Part shown: positions 15,254 through 24,477 of the stretch, piece after piece | How positions within the stretch are numbered: position 1 is the first letter of the stretch | Layout of the letters: every line of letters begins with the position of its first letter | Source: Schumannella soli | Lineage (GTDB): Bacteria > Actinomycetota > Actinomycetes > Actinomycetales > Microbacteriaceae | Direction: 5' to 3' | NCBI RefSeq assembly: GCF_006517435.1 | Contig: NZ_VHQG01000002.1 | Location: forward strand, 1,010,799-1,074,798 | DNA length: 64,000 bases | Notes under the pieces: model-generated | Databases searched by the model: none | What the model was told of the DNA's origin: nothing | What the model saw: the letters and a program-made list of their open reading frames with translations, nothing else | Translations under genes and position numbers: made by a program

Positions 15254-15721
15254 TCAGTCCTCCGTCTCGCGGCCGAGGGAGGCGATGGTGCGACGCACCA
15301 GCTCGGGAAGCCCCTCCGGCTCGTAGGGTTCGTCGGTGGCGGCCAGCTCGTCGACGCTCCACCAGCGATGCTGCTCGAGGTCGACCCGCTCGTCGTCGGT
15401 CCAGTTGTCGTTCGCCGGCGCGAAGGTGTCCGTGCGCAGCGCGTAGTACTCGGCGTGACCGCGATCGTGGTCGGCCTCGTCCCAGGTCACGTCGAAGTCG
15501 AGGCTCCAGATCGGCCCGGTCAGCACGGCGTCGCGCAGCCCGGTCTCCTCCCAGAGCTCGCGCACGGCGGCCTCGCCGTGCGTCTCGTCGCCCTCGACGC
15601 CGCCGCCGGGCGTCATCCACCGCGCGAACCCGCTCGAGTCGGGCGCGCGCGTGAGGAAGAGCAGCACCCGGTCTCGGTCGTCGACGACCAGGATGCGCGA
15701 CGTGCGGCGCAGGCGCGTCAT
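15254..15721 (-). CDS. NUDIX hydrolase
   Basis: 155 residues. The NUDIX box is complete: GGVEGDETHGEAAVRELWEE followed by TGL, giving the magnesium-binding Glu residues. It likely hydrolyses a nucleoside diphosphate derivative. ATG 15721 is used because residues upstream in the open frame are Arg/Ser-rich and antisense in character. It lies in a tight minus-strand run: SDR, NUDIX, UPF0303, ABC ATPase. A second NUDIX protein is at 61545. Confidence 0.9.
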   Translation of the reverse strand: MTRLRRTSRILVVDDRDRVLLFLTRAPDSSGFARWMTPGGGVEGDETHGEAAVRELWEETGLRDAVLTGPIWSLDFDVTWDEADHDRGHAEYYALRTDTFAPANDNWTDDERVDLEQHRWWSVDELAATDEPYEPEGLPELVRRTIASLGRETED

Positions 15722-15725
15722 GCGA

Positions 15726-16487
15726 TCAGCGGGTGAAGCCGCTGATGTCGCCGACGTAGCGCGTGTGATTCTCGGGGATCTGGTCGACCGCGGCCTGTGC
15801 GACCTCGGCCGCGAACTCGTCCACCTTGTAGAGGCGTCCCGCATCCTCGCGACGCGACTGGATCGCGCCCGGGTTGACGCGCTCGAGCAGCGTGGCCGTG
15901 ATGGTGCCCTCGATCATGTCGCCCGAGACGACGACGAACTCGATGCCCTTCTCGGTGAGGCCCGGGATGCGCTCGCGCAGCGCATCCTCGCCGGCGCGCT
16001 TCGACAGGGCGACGGCCTCGTACTCGGGCATCGTCGGGGTGGTCTTGATGAAGTGCGCCTGGTGGCTCGTGACGAACACGACGCGCGCGCCCTCGACCAG
16101 CACCTCCTCGGCGGCGGTCAGCACGTTGACCTGCGCGTCGCGGTTGAGCTTCATGGCGTAGTCCTCGCCGAGCCCCGACTCCATTCCGCCGGAGGCGTTG
16201 AGCACGAGCAGGTCGAGGCCGCCCCAGCGCTCCTGCACCTGCTGGAACATCGCCTCGACGCTCGCCGGGTCGGTCAGGTCGGCGCCGACGGCGAAGGCCT
16301 CTCCCCCGCTCTGCTCGATGCCGGCGACGATCTTGAGCGCGCGCGGCTCCTTGTTGCGGAAGTTGATGACGACCTTCGCTCCCGCCGCGGCGAGGAACGT
16401 GGCCGTGTCCGCGCCGATGCCGCGAGACGAGCCGGTGACGAGGGCGCGGATGCCGGCCAGGGAGCCGGTAGCGAGGGGAGTTTCCAC
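15726..16487 (-). CDS. SDR-family oxidoreductase with unusual active-site spacing
   Basis: 253 residues. The Rossmann motif TGSSRGIGADTA and cofactor-loop residues are clear, and FVTSHQAHF supplies the Ser strand. The catalytic part reads PEYEAVALSKRAGEDAL: Tyr and Lys are seven residues apart instead of the canonical YxxxK. That spelling is, as far as I recall, shared by a set of actinobacterial SDRs, so it may be a subfamily trait. Start GTG 16487; the frame remains open further upstream without a better start. First gene of the minus-strand run ending with the ABC ATPase. Confidence 0.82.
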   Translation of the reverse strand: METPLATGSLAGIRALVTGSSRGIGADTATFLAAAGAKVVINFRNKEPRALKIVAGIEQSGGEAFAVGADLTDPASVEAMFQQVQERWGGLDLLVLNASGGMESGLGEDYAMKLNRDAQVNVLTAAEEVLVEGARVVFVTSHQAHFIKTTPTMPEYEAVALSKRAGEDALRERIPGLTEKGIEFVVVSGDMIEGTITATLLERVNPGAIQSRREDAGRLYKVDEFAAEVAQAAVDQIPENHTRYVGDISGFTR

Positions 16488-16598
16488 GGGATGCGAGCCT
16501 AGCAACGCGACGCGCCGGAGGATTCCTCGATCCGGCCCGCGCTCCGCTCTTCGGTGATAGTTTCGAATCATCGTCGGACTACCCGAGGGAGGCGCCCG

Positions 16599-17072
16599 AT
16601 GGCCGAGTTCTTGACCCAGTGGGCCTGGATCGTGTGGATCGCCCTGATCCTCCTCTTCGTGGTCATCGAGATGATGAACCTCGAGTTCACCTTCCTCATG
16701 CTGGCGGTCGGCAGCCTGAGCGGCCTGGTCTCCAGCCTCTTCAGCGCTCCGTGGTGGGCGCAGATCATCATCGCCGGTGTGACGGCGATCCTGCTGCTGT
16801 TCCTGGTCCGTCCTGCCCTGCATCGGCGCATCCACCGCGGCGCGGATCCGGCCAAGAGCAACGTCGAAGCCCTGCTGGGCCTCAGCGGCAGCGTCGTCAA
16901 GGCCTTCGACGAGGGCCGCGGACAGGTCAAGCTCGCCAACGGCGAGACCTGGACGGCGCGCCTCGGCACCGACTCCCCCTTGCAGCCCCACGACGGCGAC
17001 CGCGTCGTCGTCACCGCGATCGAAGGCTCGACCGCCGTGGTCGAGCCCGCAGAAAGGACCGCACCCCAGTGA
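16599..17072 (+). CDS. nfeD: NfeD-family membrane protein
   Basis: 157 residues. Two or three membrane helices (WAWIVWIALILLFVVIEMM onwards) are followed by a C-terminal OB-fold domain (NVEALLGLSGSVVKAF to DRVVVTAIEGSTAVVEP). NfeD proteins pair with SPFH proteins in membrane microdomains. Here the stop overlaps the SPFH start by three bases. ATG 16599 follows GAGGGAGG. It is the short form, without the serine-protease domain. Confidence 0.92.
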   Translation: MAEFLTQWAWIVWIALILLFVVIEMMNLEFTFLMLAVGSLSGLVSSLFSAPWWAQIIIAGVTAILLLFLVRPALHRRIHRGADPAKSNVEALLGLSGSVVKAFDEGRGQVKLANGETWTARLGTDSPLQPHDGDRVVVTAIEGSTAVVEPAERTAPQ

Positions 17073-18229
17073 ATTCCGGTGAGCTCTTCGGAGCGGCCCT
17101 CTTGGTGATCGTCGTGATCATCGTCGTCATCTTCGTGCTGGTGACGATCTTCCGCTCGATCCGCATCGTGCCCCAGGCCTACTCCGGCGTCGTCGAGCGC
17201 CTCGGCCGCTACCACAAGACCCTCCAGCCGGGTCTGAACCTGCTGGTGCCGTTCATCGACCGTCTGCGCCCCCTGGTCGACATGCGCGAGCAGGTCGTCT
17301 CCTTCCCGCCGCAGCCCGTGATCACGGAGGACAACCTGGTCGTCTCGATCGACACGGTCGTCTACTTCCAGGTGACGGATGCGCGCGCCGCGACCTACGA
17401 GATCGCCAACTACCTGGGTGCCGTCGAGCAGCTCACGACCACCACGCTCCGCAACGTGGTCGGCGGCCTGAACCTCGAAGAGGCCCTGACCAGCCGCGAC
17501 AACATCAACAGCCAGCTGCGCATCGTGCTCGACGAGGCCACCGGCAAGTGGGGCATCCGCGTCGGACGTGTCGAGCTCAAGGCCATCGACCCGCCCGTGT
17601 CGATCCAGGACTCGATGGAGAAGCAGATGCGCGCCGAGCGTGACCGTCGCGCGCAGATCCTCACCGCCGAGGGAACCAAGCAGGCTGCGATCCTGCAGGC
17701 CGAGGGTGGTCGCCAGGCGGCGATCCTCGAGGCCGAGGGTGATGCCAAGGCCCAGGTGCTGCGCGCCCAGGGTGAGGCCGAGGCGATCCAGACGGTGTTC
17801 AACGCCATCCACGCCGGCGACCCCGACGAGAAGCTGCTGGCCTACCAGTACCTACAGACGCTGCCGAAGCTCGCCGAGGGCGACGCGAACAAGCTCTGGA
17901 TCATCCCGAGCGAGCTCACCGAGGCCCTCAAGGGCATCGGGCAGGGCTTCTTCTCGCCGCGCTCCGACCAGCCCTTCGTGCCGAACCCGGTGAAGCCGGC
18001 GTCGAGCCTCGCGAACCTGCACAGCGACTCGAACACCGACCACAGCGAGGCCGCGGCCGGGATCGAGATCCCGGATGTCAGCGTCGCCGACGCGCCGCCG
18101 TCGTTCCCGAGCTCGGTGGACGACCCGCCGGCCGCACCGAGCACGCCGCCGACCGCGCCGCCCGCTCCGCCGGCTGGGCCGACGCCGCCCACGGCGCCGC
18201 CGGCCGGACCCACCGGCCCGGTCGCGTGA
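17069..18229 (+). CDS. SPFH/stomatin-like protein
   Basis: 386 residues. One N-terminal membrane helix, then the SPFH domain (GVVERLGRYHKTLQPGLN, PQPVITEDNLVVSIDTVVYF, VGGLNLEEALTSRDNIN). A coiled segment rich in AEG/EAE repeats (AEGTKQAAILQAEGGRQAA) follows, and the tail is Pro/Ala-rich and probably disordered (about 340-386). The family forms large membrane-attached rings associated with proteases and domain organisation. GTG 17069 overlaps the nfeD stop. The Pro-rich tail is longer than in QmcA-type relatives. Confidence 0.93.
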   Translation: MNSGELFGAALLVIVVIIVVIFVLVTIFRSIRIVPQAYSGVVERLGRYHKTLQPGLNLLVPFIDRLRPLVDMREQVVSFPPQPVITEDNLVVSIDTVVYFQVTDARAATYEIANYLGAVEQLTTTTLRNVVGGLNLEEALTSRDNINSQLRIVLDEATGKWGIRVGRVELKAIDPPVSIQDSMEKQMRAERDRRAQILTAEGTKQAAILQAEGGRQAAILEAEGDAKAQVLRAQGEAEAIQTVFNAIHAGDPDEKLLAYQYLQTLPKLAEGDANKLWIIPSELTEALKGIGQGFFSPRSDQPFVPNPVKPASSLANLHSDSNTDHSEAAAGIEIPDVSVADAPPSFPSSVDDPPAAPSTPPTAPPAPPAGPTPPTAPPAGPTGPVA

Positions 18230-19020
18230 GCTGGGGCGCTCGAATCGGGTCGAGCGCCTACCTGCAGCCCGCTCCCCCGCGCGTCATCGCGCATCGCGGG
18301 CTCGCGGTCGACGCGCCGGAGAACACGCTGCTCGCGTTCTTCCACGCGCTCAACGTCGGCGTCACCCATCTGGAGACGGATGTGCACGGCAGCCGTGACG
18401 CGGTCGCCGTGGTGAGTCACGATCCCGACCTGAGCCGGGTCGCCGGGCGACCCGGCCAGGTCTCCGATCTGACGATGGCGGAACTGCGCCGCGTGCCGCT
18501 CGGCCACGACCAGGGCTACTGCTCGCTCGAGGAGCTGCTCGACGGCTTCCCCGACGCCCGGGTCAACATCGACATCAAGAGCGCGGATGCGATCGGCCCG
18601 GCCATCTCAGCGATCCGACGGACGAAGGCCGAGCACCGGGTGCTGATCGGATCGTTCAGCGGCTCCCGGCGAACCGCCGTCGTGCGCGCGCTGCCCGGCG
18701 TCGCGACCTCCGTCTCGTCGTTCGGCGCGGTGATCGCGGTCGCCGCCGCTTCCGCGGGCCTGACTCCGCTGGTGCGTCGCGCACTGCGCGGGGTGGATGC
18801 GACTCAGCTGCCGACACGCGTGCTCGGCATGGCCGTCGACGCGCCCCGGGTCATCCGCGCCATCCATGCCGCGGGCGCCGAGGCGCACTTCTGGACCATC
18901 AACGACCCGGCCCAGATGTCGGCGCTGCTGGATGCCGGCGCCGACGGGATCGTGACCGATCGCGCGGACCTCGCGATGGCGGTTCTGAGAGCCCGGACAG
19001 GCACCCCCGATCGTCTGTGA
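18226..19020 (+). CDS. Glycerophosphodiester phosphodiesterase
   Basis: 264 residues of the GDPD TIM-barrel. AHRGLAVDAPENTLLAF holds His23-Arg24 and Glu32-Asn33; HLETDVHGSRD carries the metal-binding Glu, Asp and the catalytic His; and FWTINDPAQM and GADGIVTDRAD close the barrel. It cleaves glycerophosphodiesters to glycerol-3-phosphate and an alcohol. No signal peptide is seen, so it is cytoplasmic. GTG 18226 overlaps the SPFH stop, completing a coupled three-gene operon. Confidence 0.92.
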   Translation: MSWGARIGSSAYLQPAPPRVIAHRGLAVDAPENTLLAFFHALNVGVTHLETDVHGSRDAVAVVSHDPDLSRVAGRPGQVSDLTMAELRRVPLGHDQGYCSLEELLDGFPDARVNIDIKSADAIGPAISAIRRTKAEHRVLIGSFSGSRRTAVVRALPGVATSVSSFGAVIAVAAASAGLTPLVRRALRGVDATQLPTRVLGMAVDAPRVIRAIHAAGAEAHFWTINDPAQMSALLDAGADGIVTDRADLAMAVLRARTGTPDRL

Positions 19021-19027
19021 ATGATCT

Positions 19028-19067
19028 GGAAAGGGCCGGTCCCGGGCATCTCCGGAGGACCCTTTCC
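19028..19067 (+). terminator. Weak terminator after the GDPD gene
   Basis: GGAAAGGG (19028-19035) pairs with CCCTTTCC (19060-19067); the 24 bases between are GC-rich and partly self-complementary. A T-tract is missing. Confidence 0.5.
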
Positions 19068-19126
19068 GTTAGACAGTGGTGTCACAGCGACAGTTGTGGC
19101 ACGCAGCGCACAGAGGAGGCCACACG

Positions 19127-19489
19127 ATGGCAGATCGAAGCCTGCGCGGTATGCGACTCGGATCACAGAGCCTGCAGAGCGAAGAGGGCATCGAGTTCTC
19201 ACCGCGCAAGAAGAGCGTCTATCGCACGGAGGAAGGGCAGACCTTCGAGGTCATGTTCTCCGCCGACGCCGAAGTTCCGGAGTTCTGGTCCTCGCCGCGC
19301 ACCGGCCAGGAAGGCCGCCTCGTCGGCGAGGACGGCGAGCTGGTCGAGGTCGAGCAGGTCGAGGCCAAGCCGGCCCGAACCCACTGGGACATGCTGCTCG
19401 AGCGACGCACCGAGGCGGAGCTCGAGGAGCTCCTTCAGGAGCGGCTCGAGTACCTCCGGGCCCGCCGCGGCAGCCGCAAGAGCGCCTGA
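19127..19489 (+). CDS. rbpA: RNA polymerase-binding protein RbpA
   Basis: 120 residues. RGMRLGSQSLQSEEG and the YRTEEGQTFEVMFSADAEVP segment match RbpA, an actinobacterial factor that binds the principal sigma factor and stabilises the open promoter complex. The C-terminal sigma-interacting part is HWDMLLERRTEAELEELL. Unlike many relatives, the core domain shows no Cys residues, so it is a zinc-free form. ATG 19127 follows GAGGAGG. It stands alone with its own strong terminator. RbpA supports actinobacterial identity. Confidence 0.95.
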   Translation: MADRSLRGMRLGSQSLQSEEGIEFSPRKKSVYRTEEGQTFEVMFSADAEVPEFWSSPRTGQEGRLVGEDGELVEVEQVEAKPARTHWDMLLERRTEAELEELLQERLEYLRARRGSRKSA

Positions 19490-19521
19490 CCGCACGTCAC
19501 CCCCGCACTCCCCCCGACATC

Positions 19522-19553
19522 CTGGCGGCACCGTCTCAAGACGGTGCCGCCAG
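19522..19553. terminator. Bidirectional terminator between rbpA and lnt
   Basis: Perfect 14-bp stem CTGGCGGCACCGTC / GACGGTGCCGCCAG, loop TCAA, between convergent genes. Confidence 0.85.
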
Positions 19554-19611
19554 TGTCATCTCCGGCGTCGACAGCCGCGGTCGCGGAGAGACGTGCGCGG
19601 CGAGAACGCGA

Positions 19612-21213
19612 TCAGAGCCGGGCGCGACGATCGAGACGTGAGCGGATGCCGGACGCGGCGAGCAGCAGCAGACCGCCGAGCGCGAGGAACCACTCCAGCT
19701 GCAGACCCACCGCGACGGCGGGCGTCGTGCCCGTGCGCAGCGGCACATCATCCACGATGACGCCCGGCTCGTAGGTCGGCAGCCGGTGCGTCACGGTCCC
19801 GTCGGGCAGCACGACCGCCGAGGTGCCGACCGTGGAGATGTTGACGACCGAGCGTCCCAGCTCGAGCGCGCGCACCTGCGCGATCGCGAGCTGCTGCACG
19901 CTCTCGTCGGTGTCCTCGCCGAAGTCGGCGTTGTTCGTCTGCGCGAGGATCACCTGCGCCCCGTCATCGACGCTCTGCCGCATGATCGCGTCGTCGACGA
20001 TGTCGAAGCAGATCGCGAACCCGGCGACGGCTTTGCCCACATCCATCACCGTGTCGGTCGTGCCGGGCGTGTACTCGCGCTGCACGAGGTCGATCAGGTC
20101 GGGTGCGAAGGGACGCCAGAAGGCCCGGTCGGGGATGTACTCGCCGAACGGCACCGGATGCTTCTTGTCGTAGTGGTCGGCCGCCTCGCCGTCCTTCCAG
20201 AGCAGCGAGGTGTTGAAGTACTCGTCGCCGCGGTGCGTGATCGTGCCGCCGACGATCGGCGCATCGGCCTCAGCGGAGACGAGGTCCCAGATGCGCGCGG
20301 CCCAGCCGTTGCGCAGCGGGTCGACGTCGGAGGCGCCCTCCGGCCAGACGACCACATCCACGTTCTGGTCGAACACCGGCTCGGTCGCCCGCGCCTGACC
20401 GAGCAGGTTGTCGCCGACGTTCTCGGGCGGGTCGAAGTAGCCCGCTTTGGTGTCGCCCTGCACGGCGCCGACGCGCAGCGTGCCGTCGGGCGTGGTCGGG
20501 AACGTCGGCACGATCAGCACCGCGAGCGCGACCGCTGTGACGACGGCGCCGCGCAGCGCGCGACGACCGGCGGGATCGAGCACGATCTCGATCGCGGCCG
20601 CGACGAGCAGCACCATGAGGAAGCTGAGGCCCGAGGAGCCGAGCCAGCTGAACAGGCTCTGGAACGGCGAGTCCGACTGCGAGAACGCGACACGACCCCA
20701 CGAGAAGCCGCCGTAGGGCCAGATGCTCGACACGCCCTCGCGCAGGATCCAGAGACCCGCGACCACGGCCGGGAGCAGCACCAGCCGTCCGACGCGGCCG
20801 GGCACGACCCGCGGCAGCCAGCGGTAAGCGAGCGTGATGAGCATCGCGCCGGCGCCCATCCACAGCGACATCAGGGTCGCGAGCGCCGCCCACGGCAGCA
20901 CGCCGAGGAACCGCGAAGCCCAGCCGATGTGCGGGAACCAGAACGCGGCGCCGAATACGAGACCGACGAGCAGAGCCGCGCCGAGACGACGGCCCCGCAG
21001 GGCGACCAGGGCGATCGCGATGGCCGGGAACGCGAGGACCCAGACCGCCGGGCCGGGGAATGCGGCGCGCAGCAGCAGGCCGCCGGCCGCGGCGAGGAGC
21101 ACGGAGGCGAGCAGCGGGATGCGCCCGCCGAGCACGAACCCGTCGCAGCGAGCACGGTCATCCGCGACCCCCGCGGGCACCACAGCGCGCCGCGGGATGA
21201 CGAACTCGCTCAC
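19612..21213 (-). CDS. lnt: Apolipoprotein N-acyltransferase
   Basis: 533 residues. Six or more membrane helices in the first 230 residues, then the nitrilase-like extracytoplasmic domain. The catalytic triad is visible as Glu in VVWPEGASD (about 291), Lys in YDKKHPVPFGEYIP (about 350) and Cys in GFAICFDIVDD (about 401). It N-acylates the lipid-modified Cys of lipoproteins, several of which are encoded in this window. ATG 21213 overlaps the helicase stop by four bases. It is the last gene of the long minus-strand run. Confidence 0.95.
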   Translation of the reverse strand: MSEFVIPRRAVVPAGVADDRARCDGFVLGGRIPLLASVLLAAAGGLLLRAAFPGPAVWVLAFPAIAIALVALRGRRLGAALLVGLVFGAAFWFPHIGWASRFLGVLPWAALATLMSLWMGAGAMLITLAYRWLPRVVPGRVGRLVLLPAVVAGLWILREGVSSIWPYGGFSWGRVAFSQSDSPFQSLFSWLGSSGLSFLMVLLVAAAIEIVLDPAGRRALRGAVVTAVALAVLIVPTFPTTPDGTLRVGAVQGDTKAGYFDPPENVGDNLLGQARATEPVFDQNVDVVVWPEGASDVDPLRNGWAARIWDLVSAEADAPIVGGTITHRGDEYFNTSLLWKDGEAADHYDKKHPVPFGEYIPDRAFWRPFAPDLIDLVQREYTPGTTDTVMDVGKAVAGFAICFDIVDDAIMRQSVDDGAQVILAQTNNADFGEDTDESVQQLAIAQVRALELGRSVVNISTVGTSAVVLPDGTVTHRLPTYEPGVIVDDVPLRTGTTPAVAVGLQLEWFLALGGLLLLAASGIRSRLDRRARL

Positions 21214-23657
21214 GACACCGCCGAATCGGAGACGACGCCGCGCCGGATGCCGTCGATCGCCCGCCGGGCGGTCGGGCCGACGCGGCCCTCGGCGACGAGC
21301 GAGATCTGGTCGAGCAGGTCGATGACCTGCTTCATCCAGCGCACGAAGTCGCCTGCGGCGAGGTCGGCGTCGCGCAGCACGCTGTCGAGGCGCGCTCCGC
21401 CGGCCCAGCGATAGGCGGCCAGCGAGAGACCCGCGGCGGGCGCGTCCTTCGACGGCAGCCGGTGCTCGTCCTCCAGATCGCTCAGCTGCGCCCAGAGCTC
21501 CTCGGTCGCGCCGAAGGCCTTGCGGAACGGCCCGCGCGGCAGCTCGACCGGCTCGCCCGACTCGCGGCGCGGCTCATAGACGAGCGCGGTGACGAGCGCG
21601 GCGAGAGCCGGCGCATCCAGCTCGTCCCACAGTCCGCGGCGCAGGCACTCGGCGACCAGCAGGTCGCGCTCGCCGTAGATGCGCCGCAGCAGCCGCCCGT
21701 CGACGGTCGTCTCGATCTGGTCGCCCTTGCCGCTGAGGTAGCCGAGCTCGAGCAGCACGTCGGTGACGCGGTCGAAGACCTTCGCGACGGCGCCGGTGCG
21801 CCCCTCGACCTGCGAGGTGAGCTGGTCGGTCTCGCGCTTCAACCGCCACCAGCGCTCGGCCCAGCGCGCGTGCGCCTCGCGGTCGTTGCAGGAGTGGCAG
21901 GGGTGCTGCCGCATCCGCCGCCGCAGATCGGCCATGTGCCGCTGCCGGCGCTCGCGCTCCCCGCGACCGCCGCCGTCGGAGCGCGCGTTCTTGCGCTCCA
22001 GGTCGCTGAGCTCGCGCCGCATCGACGCGTACTCGCGGAAGTCGCCGAGGTGACAGGTCATCGCCTGCGCGTAGCCGTCGAGGCTCTCACGCTGCGCCTT
22101 GACCTTGCGCGCCAGGTCGACGACCGCACGGTCGGCCTGGAACTGCGCGAAGGAGCTCTCGAGGATCTCGCGCGTGCGCACGCGGCCGAACTGCGCGACG
22201 AGGTTGACCGCCATGTTGTAGGTCGGGCGGAAGCTGGAGTTGAGCGGGTAGCTGCGACGGGAGGCCAGCGAGGCGACGGCCTGGGGGTTGAGTCCGCTCG
22301 ACCACTGGATGACCGAGTGACCCTCGACGTCGATGCCGCGGCGGCCGGCACGGCCGGTGAGCTGGGTGTACTCCCCCGGCGTGATCGGCACGCGGGCCTC
22401 GCCGTTGAACTTCTCGAGCTTCTCGAGCACGACCGTGCGGGCCGGCATGTTCACGCCCAGGGCGAGGGTCTCGGTCGCGAAGACGACCTTCAGCAGCTTG
22501 CGCTGGAAGAGCTCCTCGATGACCTCCTTGAACGCCGGCAGCAGTCCGGCGTGGTGGGCGGCGACGCCGCGGGTCAGTCCCTCGAGCCACTCCCAGTAGC
22601 CGAGCACCGCCAGGTCCTCGTCGCGCAGGGTGCGGCAGCGCTCCTCGGCGATCGCGCGGATCTCCTCGCGCTCCCAGGCCTCAGTGAGCCGGATGCCGCT
22701 GCGCACGACCTGGGTGACGGCGGCGTCGCATCCGACCCGGCTGAAGACGAAGAAGATCGCCGGCAGCAGGTTCTTGTCGTCGAGCATGTGCACGAACGCG
22801 GCCCGGTCGACGCGGTCGGCGTTGCGGAAGTCGCGGCGCCCGGTGTCCTTATGGTGGATGCGGCGCAGATCGCCGCCGGCACGCCCGCCGAGCTCCCGCC
22901 CGCCCGCGGCGGCCAGCCGCGCGAGCTCGGGGTTCACGCGGTTCGTGGCCGCCTGCCCGGAGGAGTCGAAGAGGTCGAGCAGCTTCGTGCGCACGAGCAC
23001 GTGCTGATCGAGCGGAACCGGTCGCTCCTCCGACACGATCACGTCGGTGTGACCGCGCACGGCGCCGAGCCAGTCGCCGAACTCCTCTGCGTTCGACACC
23101 GTGGCGCTGAGCGACACCATCCGCACCTGCTTCGGCAGGTGGATGATGACCTCCTCCCACACGGCGCCGCGGAATCGGTCGGCGAGGTAGTGCACCTCGT
23201 CCATCACGACGAACGCCAGGTCGGTCAGCAGCGGCGAGTCGGCGTAGAGCATGTTGCGCAGCACCTCGGTCGTCATCACGACGACGCGGGCGGAGCTGTT
23301 GATGTTGCTGTCTCCGGTCAGCAGGCCGACCTCGTCCGAGCCGTACTCGGCGACGAGCTCCGCGTACTTCTGGTTCGACAGCGCCTTCATCGGGGTCGTG
23401 TAGAAGACCTTGTCGCGCGGTTCGAACATCGCCAGGTAGACGGCGAACTCGGCCACGATCGTCTTGCCGGCGCCCGTCGGAGCGGCGACGAGGACGCTCC
23501 GTCCCTCCTCGAGGGTGCGGCAGGCGGCGAGCTGGAAGGGGTCGAGATCGTAGGCGAGCTTCGCCCGGAACGCCTCGAGTCGCGGCGACCCGCGGCGCGC
23601 CCGTGACTGGGCGTAGCGCTCGGAGGGGCTCGGAGCGCTCGATTCGGCCGTGCTCAT
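21210..23657 (-). CDS. helY: Ski2/Mtr4-like DEVH RNA helicase (HelY type)
   Basis: 815 residues. SF2 motifs in order: Walker A APTGAGKT (59-66), TPMKALSNQKY, DEVH at 153-156 (FVVMDEVHYLAD), SATVSNAEEFGDWLG, then the second RecA domain with LALGVNMPARTVV and QLTGRAGRRGID. A C-terminal helical region follows. Actinobacterial HelY is related to eukaryotic exosome helicases, suggesting RNA processing, but its role is little studied. The order tatA-tatC-helY is conserved in actinobacteria. ATG 23657 overlaps the tatC stop; a longer frame to 24071 is antisense-like and rejected. Confidence 0.93.
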   Translation of the reverse strand: MSTAESSAPSPSERYAQSRARRGSPRLEAFRAKLAYDLDPFQLAACRTLEEGRSVLVAAPTGAGKTIVAEFAVYLAMFEPRDKVFYTTPMKALSNQKYAELVAEYGSDEVGLLTGDSNINSSARVVVMTTEVLRNMLYADSPLLTDLAFVVMDEVHYLADRFRGAVWEEVIIHLPKQVRMVSLSATVSNAEEFGDWLGAVRGHTDVIVSEERPVPLDQHVLVRTKLLDLFDSSGQAATNRVNPELARLAAAGGRELGGRAGGDLRRIHHKDTGRRDFRNADRVDRAAFVHMLDDKNLLPAIFFVFSRVGCDAAVTQVVRSGIRLTEAWEREEIRAIAEERCRTLRDEDLAVLGYWEWLEGLTRGVAAHHAGLLPAFKEVIEELFQRKLLKVVFATETLALGVNMPARTVVLEKLEKFNGEARVPITPGEYTQLTGRAGRRGIDVEGHSVIQWSSGLNPQAVASLASRRSYPLNSSFRPTYNMAVNLVAQFGRVRTREILESSFAQFQADRAVVDLARKVKAQRESLDGYAQAMTCHLGDFREYASMRRELSDLERKNARSDGGGRGERERRQRHMADLRRRMRQHPCHSCNDREAHARWAERWWRLKRETDQLTSQVEGRTGAVAKVFDRVTDVLLELGYLSGKGDQIETTVDGRLLRRIYGERDLLVAECLRRGLWDELDAPALAALVTALVYEPRRESGEPVELPRGPFRKAFGATEELWAQLSDLEDEHRLPSKDAPAAGLSLAAYRWAGGARLDSVLRDADLAAGDFVRWMKQVIDLLDQISLVAEGRVGPTARRAIDGIRRGVVSDSAVS

Positions 23658-24472
23658 GCGCCGGCGGGGAGGCCGGCGTCGGTGCCGGCGATCGCCGCAG
23701 CGGTCTTCCGATCGACCGAGCGGTCGTGCAGAAGCGAGACTCCGACAGCGGCGAAGTACAGCGCGACCATGGGCACAGCGAGCAGGAACATCGAGAAGAG
23801 GTCGGCTGCCGGGGTCGCCGCCGCTGTGAAGAGCGTGATCGCGAGGATCGCCCAGCGCCACCCCTTGAGGATCGACTTGCCGCGAAGGATGCCGGCGAAG
23901 TTCAGCAGCACGAGGAAGACCGGCAGCACGAACGCCACCCCCGTGGCTAGAACCAGCTTGAGGATGAAGTCGAGGAAGTACTTCGCGTCGAAGAAGGTCG
24001 TGCCACCCTTGGGCACGAATCCGGCCATCAACTCGACGATGTGCGGCATGACATAGAAACCGGCCGCGCATCCGGCCAGGAAGAGCGGGATCGCCGAGAA
24101 AAAGAAGCCGAAGACGTAGCGCTTCTCGGTCTTGGTCAGCCCGGGAGTGAGGAAGCCGAAGATCTGCAAGAGCCAGATCGGACTCGAGATCACGATGCCG
24201 ACGGCCAGTGCGACCTGGAGCCGGACGTCGAATCCGGTCGCGATCCCGGAGAAGTTGATCGACACCGCATTGTGCTTGGCCTCCGACAGCACCGTCACCG
24301 GCGCCGACAGGATCGGCCAGATGAAGTCGTAGAGGATGAACCCGGCGACGGTACCCACGAGGATGCCCGCGGCGCCGATCATCAGGCGATTGCGGAGTTC
24401 GACCAGATGCTCCCCGAGGGACATCCGCCCTTCAGGGTTGCGCTGCCGCTTCCGCTGAGTGCGCGCGGCCAC
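23654..24472 (-). CDS. tatC: Sec-independent translocase subunit TatC
   Basis: 272 residues with six membrane helices. MSLGEHLVELRNRL (17-30) is the conserved N-terminal cytoplasmic motif that binds twin-arginine signals, and the following FDVRLQVALAVGIVISSPIWL and FGFLTPGLTKTEKRY are standard. The Glu in the periplasmic side of helix 4 region and the Pro-rich helix 5 are present. GTG 24472 gives a 16-residue basic extension; the Met at residue 17 is an alternative. Forms the Tat receptor with TatA next door (and TatB elsewhere). Five bases separate it from tatA. Confidence 0.96.
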   Translation of the reverse strand: MAARTQRKRQRNPEGRMSLGEHLVELRNRLMIGAAGILVGTVAGFILYDFIWPILSAPVTVLSEAKHNAVSINFSGIATGFDVRLQVALAVGIVISSPIWLLQIFGFLTPGLTKTEKRYVFGFFFSAIPLFLAGCAAGFYVMPHIVELMAGFVPKGGTTFFDAKYFLDFILKLVLATGVAFVLPVFLVLLNFAGILRGKSILKGWRWAILAITLFTAAATPAADLFSMFLLAVPMVALYFAAVGVSLLHDRSVDRKTAAAIAGTDAGLPAGA

Positions 24473-24477
24473 CCGCG

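Noticed and set aside
19786-21414. 542-codon plus-strand open frame opposite lnt
   Set aside because: Arg/Asp/Gly-rich shadow frame, while Lnt on the minus strand has its full catalytic triad.
21462-23606. 714-codon plus-strand open frame opposite the HelY-type helicase
   Set aside because: Low-complexity Leu/Val/Arg/Gly composition, no motif; the minus strand carries all helicase motifs.
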